The position numbers and the translations under genes were made by a program. 64,000 bases of DNA from Pseudoclavibacter endophyticus (GTDB lineage Bacteria > Actinomycetota > Actinomycetes > Actinomycetales > Microbacteriaceae), in the NCBI RefSeq assembly GCF_008831085.1, contig NZ_WBJY01000001.1, forward strand, positions 1,364,001 through 1,428,000. The letters are read 5' to 3'. This document shows positions 1-8,183 of the stretch, one piece after another. The notes beneath the pieces were generated by a model. That model saw nothing but the letters and a program-made list of their open reading frames with translations, made no database searches and had not been told where the DNA came from. Every line of letters starts with the position of its first letter. Within the stretch, counting starts at the first letter, position 1.

Positions 1-46
1 TCAACTGGACATGACTGAACGACTCGTGTACGTTTATCTCTTGTGC

Positions 47-123
47 CGCGGGGTGGAGCAGTTCGGTAGCTCGCCGGGCTCATAACCCGGAGGTCGTAGG
101 TTCAAATCCTGCCCCCGCAACCA
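47..123 (+). tRNA. initiator tRNA-fMet (CAT)
   Basis: The cloverleaf folds completely: a 7-bp acceptor stem, a CAT anticodon, a T-arm and an encoded CCA end. Two initiator hallmarks are visible: the first pair is a C-A mismatch, and the anticodon stem ends in three consecutive G-C pairs. It is therefore the translation-initiator tRNA, not elongator tRNA-Met. Confidence 0.95.
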
Positions 124-127
124 AATG

Positions 128-164
128 TGGCCCCTGGCCTGGGAATCTCCCAGGCCAGGGGCCA
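128..164 (+). terminator. 17-bp perfect hairpin behind tRNA-fMet
   Basis: Two 17-nt arms (128-144 and 148-164) pair perfectly around a 3-nt loop, five bases after the tRNA CCA end. No long T run follows, as is usual for actinobacterial intrinsic terminators. It is probably the transcription end of the tRNA. Confidence 0.75.
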
Positions 165-249
165 TTGTCATTGGCCCCGGCAGATGTGGTTCCTTGGCCC
201 CTCGGGTGTGGTTATTTGAGCTTGTCGAAAGGCCGCGCGCATCCACGAC

Positions 250-297
250 CGAATCGGACACCTGCTACCGAACGTTCGGTCGCATATGTCCGACTCG
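250..297. promoter_or_regulatory. concentric double dyad, candidate operator
   Basis: A perfect 14-bp palindrome (267-280, ACCGAACGTTCGGT) sits exactly in the middle of a second dyad whose 11-bp arms (250-260 and 287-297) match at 10 of 11 positions. Both share the centre 273.5. The core looks like a TetR-type operator, but no TetR gene lies nearby. The rest of the gap from 165 to 513 holds no convincing gene. Confidence 0.5.
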
Positions 298-513
298 GTA
301 GCTGATCGCCCCTCCTTCGTGCCGCGTCGCGGTGCCATGACCAATGTGGGGGATACGCGGCTGCAGTGACCATTGCCATCCGCGATCGACTGGTGAACGC
401 CGAAGTCGCGGTCTCGAAGGACTGGATCAGGCCCGCGGACGCCGGATGCTGGACGTGTCGGTGGTGGGCGGGGTCGGTCTCCCCGCGGGGCGCGGCTTTG
501 CGATAATGAGTGG

Positions 514-1140
514 GTGATCGAGATCCGCGGGGCCGGCGTCGTCGAGGGCGATGTGACCTTGCTCGCCCCGACATCGAGCCGCGTGGCGCAGGGCGGCGCC
601 CTGGTCGTACGGGGGCCGAACGGGTCGGGCAAATCGACCCTGCTCCAGCTCGTGGCCGGCCTGCGCGTGCCGACCACCGGATCGCTCATCGTGGCGGGCG
701 ATGCGCCGCGACCGCGCAGTCCGGAGTTCCGCCGCCGAGTCGCCGCACTCGTCGCCACCCCGCCCCTCGCGCGCGACCTGACACTCGCCGAGCACATCGA
801 TCTGGTCGCGGCAACCTGGTCGGGGCCAGGTCGCCACGTGGCCGGCGGGCGGGTCCTCGACGAGCTCGATCTTGGTCGCCTGGCGACGCGCTTCCCGCAC
901 GAACTGTCCTCGGGGCAGCAGCAGCTCTTCACGGTCGCGCTCGTCCTGGCACGACCGAGCGAGGTGCTCGTGTTCGACGAGCCCGAGCACCGGCTCGACG
1001 ACGACCGAGTGCAGTCGGTTGCGGCGGCCATCGCCGCGCGCCGCGCCGCGGGTGCCACCGTCGTGGTGGCGACGCACGACGACGCCGTCGAGGCGGGCGT
1101 CGGCGGCGACGTGCTTCACCTGGGGCGAGCCGCCGCGTGA
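514..1140 (+). CDS. ABC transporter ATP-binding protein
   Basis: A stand-alone ABC ATPase of 208 residues that powers transport on the cytoplasmic face of the membrane. It shows a Walker A (GPNGSGKST), an ABC signature in the form LSSGQQQL, and a Walker B VLVFDEPEHRLD followed by the switch histidine region (ATHDD). The GTG start gives a normal N-terminus (MIEIRGAG). The stop overlaps the GTG of the next gene, a polytopic membrane protein and the likely permease partner. The domain size is typical of exporters of the ABC-2 style; the substrate cannot be told from the sequence. Confidence 0.85.
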   Translation: MIEIRGAGVVEGDVTLLAPTSSRVAQGGALVVRGPNGSGKSTLLQLVAGLRVPTTGSLIVAGDAPRPRSPEFRRRVAALVATPPLARDLTLAEHIDLVAATWSGPGRHVAGGRVLDELDLGRLATRFPHELSSGQQQLFTVALVLARPSEVLVFDEPEHRLDDDRVQSVAAAIAARRAAGATVVVATHDDAVEAGVGGDVLHLGRAAA

Positions 1141-2690
1141 GGGAACGCGCGTTCCGCGTCTACGCCGTCGCAATGGTCTGCGCGGTCGCTGTCGTGCCCC
1201 TCGCCCGCGCGGTCTGGCTGTCGCTTGCTGGGGCCGGCGGGCTCCACCTCGCCGCGGCGGCGACGCCGGCGACCGTCGTGATTGCGATCGCCTGCCTGTG
1301 GTCCGGCGCACTCATCGCCGGGGGCATGCGGGGGCCCGCGCTGTTGCGACCGTTCCCGACCTGGGTGCGCGCCTCGAGCGACCGCTCGCGGGTGCGCGAC
1401 TTCGGGCCTGCCACCCTGCGAGGCGGCGCCGTCGTAACCGCTGCGACGACGGTCACTGCGGCGGCCATCGCGACGGCGTTCATCTCGAACGGCCTCGCGG
1501 CGCCCCTCGCCGCCGTGCCGATCGCGGGCGCCGGGGCGCTGATCGGCGTCCTCGCATCCGTCGCCTGGCTCGCCGGGCAATCGCTGGGGGCATCGAGCCG
1601 CGCAGCGGGGACAGGCGCCATGATCGCGGCGGCGGGTGTCGTCGCTGCGCTCGCCTCCGGCTCGATCCCGCAGTCCGCTGCTCCTGCCGCGACGGTCGCG
1701 GCGTGGGCCGCACTTCCGCTGCCGACGCTGCTGGCGGGGCTCGCCGTGCTCGCCGTCGCGCTCACCGGGTGCGTGCCATGGCTGCTGAACCGCCTCGAGC
1801 CCGCTCTGCTCGTCAGACAGGCGGTGCGGGCGGACGCTGCCTCCGGGTATGCGGAAGTGTTCGAGCTCGGTGGCGCGCTCTCGCTCTACCGCGCGGTTCC
1901 GAGCGCCGGGCGCCGCGTGCGCGCGGTCGGCCGTCATCGGATGCTCGCGGTCGCGTTCGCCCGGCGTGACGCGGTCGGAACGTTGCGCTCGCCGTGGCGT
2001 CTCGCCGCCGGCGTCGCGGGGCTCGCCGCGGCCGGCGTCTCGGTGTTGGCGGCCGCGGGGTTCGCCGTCGCAGCGGCCGATGCCGCCGGGGGAGTCGCCG
2101 CGGGCGTCGGCGGTGGCGCGGCATGGCCGCTCGGTGCGCTCGCCGGGGTGCTCGCCTACGCCGCGTTCGGTTCCTTCACCGACGGCGTGCGTCACGCGGC
2201 CGATGCCGCCGAGACGACCGCGCTCTACGGCGTCGGCGACGGAACTCTCATGATGCTGCACGCGATCTTCCCCCTCGTGGCCGGCGTCGGGATCCTCGTG
2301 CTCGTCGCGATCGTCGCGGCCCTCGTTCTTTCCGGCGCCGTCCCCGGCGCGGGCATCGCCGGCATGATCGGCCACGGGGTGGCGGTGGCCGCGGGCTCGG
2401 CCGCCGCCTACGCCGCGCCCGCCGCCCTCGGGGTCCTGACACTCGCCGTCCGCGTCGCCGACGCCAGGAAGGGGCCGATGCCGGTCGCGATGTTGACGCC
2501 GATCCCCACGGAGGCCGGTGACCTGGGCGCCCTCCGGCGCGTCGTGTGGGCGGTCGATGCCCTGCTCCTCGCTATCCTCGCGGGCGTGGGCGCCGCCGTG
2601 CTACCGGTGGCCCCCGCGATCAGCGTCGTCGCGGTCATCGCTATCGTGGCCGTCGCTGCACGGCGGGGGCCCCGCGTCGCGAGGGAGTGA
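1137..2690 (+). CDS. polytopic membrane protein, likely permease of the upstream ABC ATPase
   Basis: An alanine- and valine-rich protein of 517 residues with about ten hydrophobic segments. The reading frame is open upstream of 1137, but the GTG at 1137 overlaps the ATPase stop (GTGA) and is the sensible start, implying translational coupling. It resembles the membrane proteins of the DUF6297 type found beside ABC ATPases in actinobacteria; that family name is from memory and unverified. The role as the membrane half of an exporter is inferred from pairing and topology. Confidence 0.65.
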   Translation: MRERAFRVYAVAMVCAVAVVPLARAVWLSLAGAGGLHLAAAATPATVVIAIACLWSGALIAGGMRGPALLRPFPTWVRASSDRSRVRDFGPATLRGGAVVTAATTVTAAAIATAFISNGLAAPLAAVPIAGAGALIGVLASVAWLAGQSLGASSRAAGTGAMIAAAGVVAALASGSIPQSAAPAATVAAWAALPLPTLLAGLAVLAVALTGCVPWLLNRLEPALLVRQAVRADAASGYAEVFELGGALSLYRAVPSAGRRVRAVGRHRMLAVAFARRDAVGTLRSPWRLAAGVAGLAAAGVSVLAAAGFAVAAADAAGGVAAGVGGGAAWPLGALAGVLAYAAFGSFTDGVRHAADAAETTALYGVGDGTLMMLHAIFPLVAGVGILVLVAIVAALVLSGAVPGAGIAGMIGHGVAVAAGSAAAYAAPAALGVLTLAVRVADARKGPMPVAMLTPIPTEAGDLGALRRVVWAVDALLLAILAGVGAAVLPVAPAISVVAVIAIVAVAARRGPRVARE

Positions 2691-2808
2691 TCGGCATGGC
2701 CGGGACCTGCCGGGCGCACGGGCGGATGGCTCTCTCGTGCGGGACACCGAGACCGAACGGCTCGAAATCGGTCACGATGCGACGGCAATCGTCCGTCGAT
2801 TACCCGTA

Positions 2809-2837
2809 TGGACAGCTCGATCATTACGCTCTATGAC
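2809..2837 (+). promoter_or_regulatory. candidate sigma-A promoter of the TrpXYZ-type operon
   Basis: TGGACA (2809-2814) and TATGAC (2832-2837) are separated by 17 bp, about 85 bp before the lipoprotein start. A small GGTGCA/TGCACC hairpin follows at 2841-2855. No T-box or recognised riboswitch was seen in the leader. Confidence 0.45.
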
Positions 2838-2921
2838 ACTGGTGCATCCTGCACCCACCACGAGGTCTCCCTGCCTCGCGCGCGGCACCGCCGCAGCAGT
2901 CATTCGACGAAGGAGTCACAC

Positions 2922-3929
2922 ATGCGACGTTCCCGGTCAGTCCTCGCAACGGTCGGCCTCGCCGCCGCAACGGCCCTCACACTCACCGCGTGCGCGGGCG
3001 GCGGCGACGCCCCGGCCGAAACCGGTGGCGACGGCTCGGCCGGAGGCGAGAGCTTCAGCATCGGCATCTCCCAGTTGGCACAGCACCCCGCCCTCGACGC
3101 CGCCGCCGAGGGATTCCAGGCCGCGTTCGACGAGGCCGGCATCGACGCCGACTTCGATCTCCAGAACGCCAACGGCGAGCAGGCGACGGCGACGACGATC
3201 GCGCAGACGTTCCAGACGTCCGGGAAAGACCTCATCCTCGCCATCGCGACGCCCGCAGCGCAGGCCGCCGCCCAGGCGATCGCCGATGCCCCCGTCCTCT
3301 TCACGGCCGTGACCGATCCGCAAGAGGCCGGTCTCGTCGAGAGCAACGACGCTCCGGGCGGCAACGTGACTGGGACGACCGACCTCAACCCGGTCGCCGA
3401 CCAGCTGGCGTTGCTCAAGGAGATCATGCCCGACGCGCAGTCGGTGGGCATCATCTACTCGTCGGGCGAGGTCAACTCGCAGGTGCAGGTCGACCTCGCG
3501 AAGGAGGCCGCCGACGAGCTCGGCATCACGATTTCGGAGGCGACCGTGACGAACGCGAGCGAGGTGGCCACGGCGGCGCAGACCCTCGGCGACGTCGACG
3601 CCATCTACGTTCCGACCGACAACCGCGTGACGGAGGCGTTCGAGACGGTCGTGCAGTACGCGGAAGACAACCAGGTGCCGCTGTTCGGCTCCGAGGTCGA
3701 CCAGGTCGCCCGCGGCGCGATCGCCACCCTCGGTCTCGACTACTACGAGCTCGGCTACCAGACTGGCGAGATGGCGATCCGCATCCTCACCGAAGACGCC
3801 GACCCGGCCTCGATGCCCGTCGAGACCCTCAGCGAGTTCCTGCTGAACGTCAACCCGGGCGCTGCGGAGCGCATGGGCATCACGGTCCCGGAGGACGTGC
3901 TCGGCCGCGCCGACGAGACCATTGAGTAG
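2922..3929 (+). CDS. ABC transporter substrate-binding lipoprotein (TrpX/COG2984 type)
   Basis: The extracytoplasmic solute-binding component of an ABC importer. The start at 2922 has an AAGGAG ribosome site and gives a lipoprotein signal peptide with lipobox LTAC, followed by a Gly/Glu-rich linker. An earlier in-frame ATG exists at 2808, but it would bury the signal peptide. The mature part (about 310 residues) has the two-lobed periplasmic-binding fold, with segments such as FSIGISQLAQHPALD and PGGNVTGTTDLNPV that are characteristic of the TrpX family. Permease and ATPase genes follow. Ligands proposed for this family include tryptophan or other aromatic compounds; the true substrate here is unknown. 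Confidence 0.85.
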   Translation: MRRSRSVLATVGLAAATALTLTACAGGGDAPAETGGDGSAGGESFSIGISQLAQHPALDAAAEGFQAAFDEAGIDADFDLQNANGEQATATTIAQTFQTSGKDLILAIATPAAQAAAQAIADAPVLFTAVTDPQEAGLVESNDAPGGNVTGTTDLNPVADQLALLKEIMPDAQSVGIIYSSGEVNSQVQVDLAKEAADELGITISEATVTNASEVATAAQTLGDVDAIYVPTDNRVTEAFETVVQYAEDNQVPLFGSEVDQVARGAIATLGLDYYELGYQTGEMAIRILTEDADPASMPVETLSEFLLNVNPGAAERMGITVPEDVLGRADETIE

Positions 3930-3989
3930 CGCCTCGCGGTCCGGATCGATCCGGGAAGACCCACGACACCGACACGACGGAGTGCAGCA

Positions 3990-4979
3990 ATGATCGGCAC
4001 CCTCGAGCTTGGCCTCATCTACGGCGTGATGGCGCTGGGGGTCTACCTCACCTTCCGCATCCTGAACTTCCCAGACCTCACGGTTGATGGAAGCTTCACG
4101 ACCGGGGCTGCCGTCGGCGCCGGCCTCACCATCCTCGGCTGGAACCCCGCCGTCGCGACCCTCGTGGCCGTTGCGGCGGGGGCAGCCGCGGGCTGCATCA
4201 CGGGTCTCCTGCATACGTTCGGACGCATTGACGGGCTGCTCGCGGGCATCCTGACCATGATCGCGCTCTGGAGCATCAACCTGCGCATCATGGGTACGTC
4301 CAACCTCTCGCTCCTGCGCGAGGAGACGACGTTCACGCCGCTTCGCGAGGCCGGCATCATGGGCACCTGGGGGAGCGTCGGGCTCATGCTCGCCGGCGTC
4401 CTCGTCCTGAAGCTGGTCGTCGATTGGTTCCTGTCGACCGATCTCGGACTCTCGATCCAGGCGACCGGCAACAACCAGCAGATGATCCGCGCCCTCGGCG
4501 TCAACACCAATGCCACGACCATCCTCACCCTCGCGATCTCGAACGGCTTCGTCGCCGGGTGCGGGGCCCTGATCGCGCAGTACCAGGGGTTCGCCGACAT
4601 CTCGATGGGCATCGGCCTCATTCTCGTCGGCCTCGCGTCCGTGATCCTGGGCCAGGCACTGTTCGGCAACTCGTCGGTGTTCCTCGCCACGGTCGGCGTG
4701 ATCGTCGGCGCGGTGCTCTACCGCCTCGTGATCTTCGCGGCGCTGTCGGTCGGCCTCGACCCGAACGACATGAAGCTCATCTCGGCCGTGCTCGTGGTGA
4801 TCGCACTGCTGCTGCCCATGATCCCGGGCTTCAGCAGGCTGCAGGTGATCGGCAGCTGGCGAAAACCGCCGCCAGAGAAGTCGGTGGTCACCGAGAAGCT
4901 GCCCGTCCCTGCGGGCGCCGGGGCCGCGGCGCCGAGTGCGCGCAGCGGCACGACGACGGGAGGCGACGCAAATGCTTGA
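3990..4979 (+). CDS. ABC transporter permease (TrpY/COG4120 type)
   Basis: The membrane permease of the importer whose binding protein ends 60 bp upstream. The 329 residues form about eight to nine transmembrane segments of the branched-chain-amino-acid-permease type, with a conserved ATGNNQQMIRALGVNTN loop that contacts the ATPase. The C-terminus is an Ala/Gly/Thr-rich cytoplasmic tail of about 45 residues, longer than the core fold needs. Its stop overlaps the ATPase start by 8 bp, so the three genes form one operon. Confidence 0.85.
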   Translation: MIGTLELGLIYGVMALGVYLTFRILNFPDLTVDGSFTTGAAVGAGLTILGWNPAVATLVAVAAGAAAGCITGLLHTFGRIDGLLAGILTMIALWSINLRIMGTSNLSLLREETTFTPLREAGIMGTWGSVGLMLAGVLVLKLVVDWFLSTDLGLSIQATGNNQQMIRALGVNTNATTILTLAISNGFVAGCGALIAQYQGFADISMGIGLILVGLASVILGQALFGNSSVFLATVGVIVGAVLYRLVIFAALSVGLDPNDMKLISAVLVVIALLLPMIPGFSRLQVIGSWRKPPPEKSVVTEKLPVPAGAGAAAPSARSGTTTGGDANA

Positions 4980-5763
4980 GCTCCAGGGCATCTCGAAGAC
5001 GTTCTTCCCCGGCACCGTCAACGAGCGCGTCGCGCTCGCCGGCGTCGACCTCACCATGAACGAGGGCGACTTCGTGACGGTCATCGGGTCGAACGGCGCT
5101 GGCAAGTCGACGCTGTTGAACGCGCTTTCGGGCAAGCTGCGCGTCGACTCCGGCAAAATCTTGCTCGACGGCACGCACATCGGGGGACTGGCCGAGCACG
5201 CCCGCGCGCGTTTCGTGGGCAGAGTCTTCCAAGACCCGATGGCGGGCACGGCCCCCGACCTCACGATCGAGCAGAACCTCGCCCTCGCATACCGGCGCGG
5301 TGCGACGCGGGGACTGTCACTCGGCCTCACACGCGGACGGCGCGAGCATTTCGCCGAGCAGCTCGCCCGCCTCGAGCTCGGGCTCGAGCATCGCCTGCGA
5401 GCGAAGGTGGGCCTGCTCTCGGGTGGCCAGCGGCAGGCGCTGTCGCTCCTCATGGCGAGCTTCACCAACCCGCGGGTGCTGCTGCTCGACGAGCACACGG
5501 CCGCGCTCGATCCGCAGCGGGCGGCACAGGTGACCCAGCTGACGAGGGACATCGTGTCGTCGGCCGGTCTCACGACGCTCATGGTCACGCACAACATGCA
5601 GCAGGCGCTCGACCTCGGCAACCGGCTCATCATGATGCACGATGGGCGCATCATCCTCGAGCTGAGCGCCGACGAGAAGGCGCAGGCGACCGTCGACGAC
5701 CTGCTCGGGGAGTTCGGCAAGATCAAGGGGGCCGAGCTCGACGATCGTACGATGCTGCAGTAG
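4972..5763 (+). CDS. ABC transporter ATP-binding protein (TrpZ/COG1101 type)
   Basis: The ATPase of the three-gene importer, 263 residues. It has Walker A GSNGAGKST, signature LSGGQRQALS, Walker B LLLLDEHTAALD and the H-loop VTHNMQQAL. The aspartate-glutamate-histidine wording after Walker B (DEHTAALDP) is typical of this subfamily. The ATG at 4972 starts the conserved MLELQGISKTF and overlaps the permease stop. An upstream in-frame ATG at 4936 would only add residues encoded inside the permease tail. Confidence 0.88.
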   Translation: MLELQGISKTFFPGTVNERVALAGVDLTMNEGDFVTVIGSNGAGKSTLLNALSGKLRVDSGKILLDGTHIGGLAEHARARFVGRVFQDPMAGTAPDLTIEQNLALAYRRGATRGLSLGLTRGRREHFAEQLARLELGLEHRLRAKVGLLSGGQRQALSLLMASFTNPRVLLLDEHTAALDPQRAAQVTQLTRDIVSSAGLTTLMVTHNMQQALDLGNRLIMMHDGRIILELSADEKAQATVDDLLGEFGKIKGAELDDRTMLQ

Positions 5764-5797
5764 CGGCGTCGCGTCGGCTCGACGCAGCGAGCGACCA

Positions 5798-5838
5798 GCG
5801 AGGCGGGGCCCGGATCCGTATCCCGTGCCCCGCCTCGC
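5798..5838. terminator. bidirectional intrinsic terminator
   Basis: Perfect 12-bp arms (5798-5809 and 5827-5838) lie between the convergent ABC operon and the FNT channel gene. The second arm is followed by GTCGTC, without a T run. The position between two stop codons supports a shared terminator. Confidence 0.7.
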
Positions 5839-5842
5839 GTCG

Positions 5843-6793
5843 TCAACCCTCGGCGATCGCGGGCTCGGCAGCCGGCCCTCGCGCCACCGCGGGCTCGTGC
5901 ACGGGCACGGGCCGGCGCGTCGGGGCAGGAGCCGCCGCCCGCCGCGCGTGCACCCGCCGGCGGGCCGCCGCGATCGCTCGCGCGTTCGGGAAGCGGGCCG
6001 GGGCGGTGCGGCCGTGTGTCCAGAAGATCGCGAGGCCGACGAACAGGATGCCGCCGACCAGGTTTCCGAGCACGGTCGGCAGTTCGTTCCACAGCAGGTA
6101 GTCGACGAGCGTGAAATCGGCGCCGAGCATGAGCCCGGCGGGGAAGAGGAACAGGTTGACGATCGAGTGCTCGAAACCGAGATAGAAGAACAGCATGATC
6201 GGCAGCCACATGCCGACGACTTTGCCCTGCACGGTCGTTGACATCATCGCGGCGACCACCCCGGTCGACACCATCCAGTTGCACAGGACGGCGCGGATGA
6301 ACAGCGTGGCCATGCCGCCGGTGCCGTGCTCGGCGTAGCCCACCGTGCGCCCGTGGCCGATCTCGGCGATGGCCTGGCCGATCGCGCTCGGCTCGGTCGT
6401 GAAGCCGTACGTCACGTACACCGACACGAAGAACGCGATGAGCACGGCCCCGGCGAGGTTGCCCGCGAAGATGAGCCCCCAGCAGCGGAGCACCCCGCCC
6501 CAGGTGACCCCGGGCCGCTTCGCGAGGCGGGCGAGGGGAGCGAGGGTGAACACCCCGGTGAGCAGGTCGTAGCCGAGCAGGTAGAGCAGCACGAAGCCGA
6601 CGGGAAAGAGCAGAGCGCCGAGCAGCGGTTCACCCGTCTGCGTCGTGATCGTGACCGCGAAGACCGCACCGATGGCGAGCATGCTGCCGCCCATGAACCC
6701 GCGGATCAGCATGTCGCGGGTCGCCATGTGGATCTTGGCTGCGCCGGAGTCGACCATCGCGGTCGCGAGGTCGGCGGGCTTGATGTAAGACAC
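5843..6793 (-). CDS. formate/nitrite transporter family channel, probably nitrite
   Basis: A pentameric FNT-family channel in the cytoplasmic membrane, with six predicted membrane spans. It starts with GTG behind a clear AGGAGG. Family features include the N-terminal MLIRGFMGGSMLAIGAVFAV segment and the GGMATLFIRAVLCNWMVST region, where FocA and NirC relatives have their central constriction. After the last span comes an Ala/Arg/Pro-rich cytoplasmic tail of about 60 residues. It lies 106 bp downstream of the NirD-CbiX gene on the same strand and opposite nirB, so nitrite uptake (NirC-like) is the likeliest role; formate is the alternative. Confidence 0.85.
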   Translation of the reverse strand: MSYIKPADLATAMVDSGAAKIHMATRDMLIRGFMGGSMLAIGAVFAVTITTQTGEPLLGALLFPVGFVLLYLLGYDLLTGVFTLAPLARLAKRPGVTWGGVLRCWGLIFAGNLAGAVLIAFFVSVYVTYGFTTEPSAIGQAIAEIGHGRTVGYAEHGTGGMATLFIRAVLCNWMVSTGVVAAMMSTTVQGKVVGMWLPIMLFFYLGFEHSIVNLFLFPAGLMLGADFTLVDYLLWNELPTVLGNLVGGILFVGLAIFWTHGRTAPARFPNARAIAAARRRVHARRAAAPAPTRRPVPVHEPAVARGPAAEPAIAEG

Positions 6794-6899
6794 GGGTTCC
6801 TCCTGGGTCGATGTCGTCGCGCGAGGCGATCACCACCATCGTTGGCGTCACATGTTTCGCGCCGCGGCGCCTGGCTGTTGCCGCCTCGCTACGTTGTCC

Positions 6900-8024
6900 T
6901 CACGCCGCGGAGGGCGAGCCGTGAGGTCGCCGGGGCGGGAGCGCGCCGAGATAGCGCTCCTTCACGATCGCCACGAGCTCGGGCGCCGCCGGCTCGTCCG
7001 GCGTCAGCAGTGGCCGGGTCGTGACGTCGGTCCCGGCCGACTCGGCCACCGACTGGAAATAGCCCGGCGCGAGCAGGTAGCTCACGCCGACGAGGCGGCG
7101 ATCGGGATGCTCCGCCCGGATGCGGGCGACGACCTCGCTCATCGGGGCGCCCGCGCCGGCCAGCGCACCGACGGCGACGGGCACGCGGAGCAATTCGGCC
7201 AGCAGCTCGCCCGCGATGATGCCATCCCGAGTCGCCTCGGTGTCAGACGACCCCGCGACGATGAGCACGAGCGCGTCGCGCGCCGGCGACCAGTCGACCT
7301 CGGCGAGCCGAAGCGCGAGCACGCTCGCGAGCCGCGGATCGGGACCGAGGGCCCTCGTGACCGCCGCGTGAGAGGCGGTGTGGGCATCCACGTCTCGCGC
7401 GATGTCGTGCTTGACGTGGTAACCGGTCGCGAGCAGGAGCGGCACGACGATGGCGTCGGCGTCGGCGGTCGCGAGCGCCGCCGGCACGTCGGGTTGCTGC
7501 ACGTCGACGAACCCGCCGTGCACGGGCGCCCCGGGGACGGCCGCGCGGACGGCCTCAACCAGGCCGAGCACGGCCGTCCGGCCGTGTTCGTCGGAGGTAC
7601 CGTGCGACACCGCCAGCATCGCGGCGGGCGGTGCGACCGAGACGTCGCCGCCGTCGACGCGGGCGCGCCAGATCGGCAGGCGCAGCTCGGGCGACGTGAA
7701 GCACCGCCCCGTGCGCAGGTCGAAAACGTCCTTGTGGAGGGGCGAGGCGATGGTCGGCACGGTCTCACCCTCGACGCGCTTCTCGCCGACGAGCCCGCGT
7801 GAGAGCACCATCGCGCCCGTCTTCGGGTCGACGTTGCTCGTGGCGTAGACGTTGCCGTTCTGCAGGCGGAACAGCGCGACCTGGGTGCCGCTCGCGACGA
7901 GCGCGGCGACGCCCCACACCGGGTCGAGGTCGTCGTAGCGGCACACGCGCGTCCACGGGCCGTCGGGGGACGCGACGGACGCATGGGCGACGGCTGGGCC
8001 GGTGAGCACGGCGGTTGAGTTCAT
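6900..8024 (-). CDS. NirD small subunit of nitrite reductase fused to a CbiX/SirB sirohydrochlorin chelatase
   Basis: A two-domain protein of 374 residues. Residues 24-127 match NirD, the Rieske-like fold without cluster ligands that partners NirB. Residues about 134-370 match CbiX/SirB-type chelatases, with catalytic histidines in SHGTSDEHG (His141) and GYHVKHD (His203, His206). One polypeptide would thus supply both a subunit of the sirohaem enzyme and the activity that inserts iron (or cobalt) into its cofactor precursor. The ATG at 8024 is preferred; an upstream in-frame start at 8075 adds 17 residues that do not resemble the family. It is divergent from nirB and upstream of the FNT channel. 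Confidence 0.85.
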   Translation of the reverse strand: MNSTAVLTGPAVAHASVASPDGPWTRVCRYDDLDPVWGVAALVASGTQVALFRLQNGNVYATSNVDPKTGAMVLSRGLVGEKRVEGETVPTIASPLHKDVFDLRTGRCFTSPELRLPIWRARVDGGDVSVAPPAAMLAVSHGTSDEHGRTAVLGLVEAVRAAVPGAPVHGGFVDVQQPDVPAALATADADAIVVPLLLATGYHVKHDIARDVDAHTASHAAVTRALGPDPRLASVLALRLAEVDWSPARDALVLIVAGSSDTEATRDGIIAGELLAELLRVPVAVGALAGAGAPMSEVVARIRAEHPDRRLVGVSYLLAPGYFQSVAESAGTDVTTRPLLTPDEPAAPELVAIVKERYLGALPPRRPHGSPSAA

Positions 8025-8068
8025 GGCTCGACGGTACGAATGGGGTGTTTCGTGGTCTCGCGCGACGC

Positions 8069-8084
8069 GTTTCACGCGTGTGAC
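8069..8084 (-). promoter_or_regulatory. GlnR-box-like site
   Basis: Read on the minus strand this is GTCAC-N6-GAAAC, a full match to the actinobacterial GlnR consensus gTnAc-n6-GaAAc. It lies between the divergent NirD-CbiX and nirB genes, as expected for nitrogen-controlled nitrite assimilation. Confidence 0.6.
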
Positions 8085-8123
8085 ATCGCCCCAACACCTC
8101 GCTGTGGGTCGCGTGAAGGCAGC

Positions 8124-8139
8124 GTTACACCAGCGACAC
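8124..8139 (+). promoter_or_regulatory. second GlnR-box-like site, nirB-proximal
   Basis: GTTAC-N6-GACAC matches the GlnR consensus with one deviation in the second half-site. It starts 55 bp from the first box, about five helical turns, so both sites face the same side of the DNA. It lies 45-60 bp upstream of the nirB start. Confidence 0.5.
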
Positions 8140-8183
8140 GGCTGCGTGATGGCAGAGAAACCGCGGCTGCCTACCGTTCAGGC

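Noticed and set aside
2691..2921. T-box or tryptophan riboswitch before the TrpXYZ-type operon
   Set aside because: No T-box core sequence or specifier stem could be found; only a short hairpin after a promoter.
2937..6284. Very long minus-strand open frame of over 1100 codons
   Set aside because: It is a shadow of the plus-strand ABC importer operon, common in high-GC DNA; its product is Arg/Asp/Gly-rich and has no domain.
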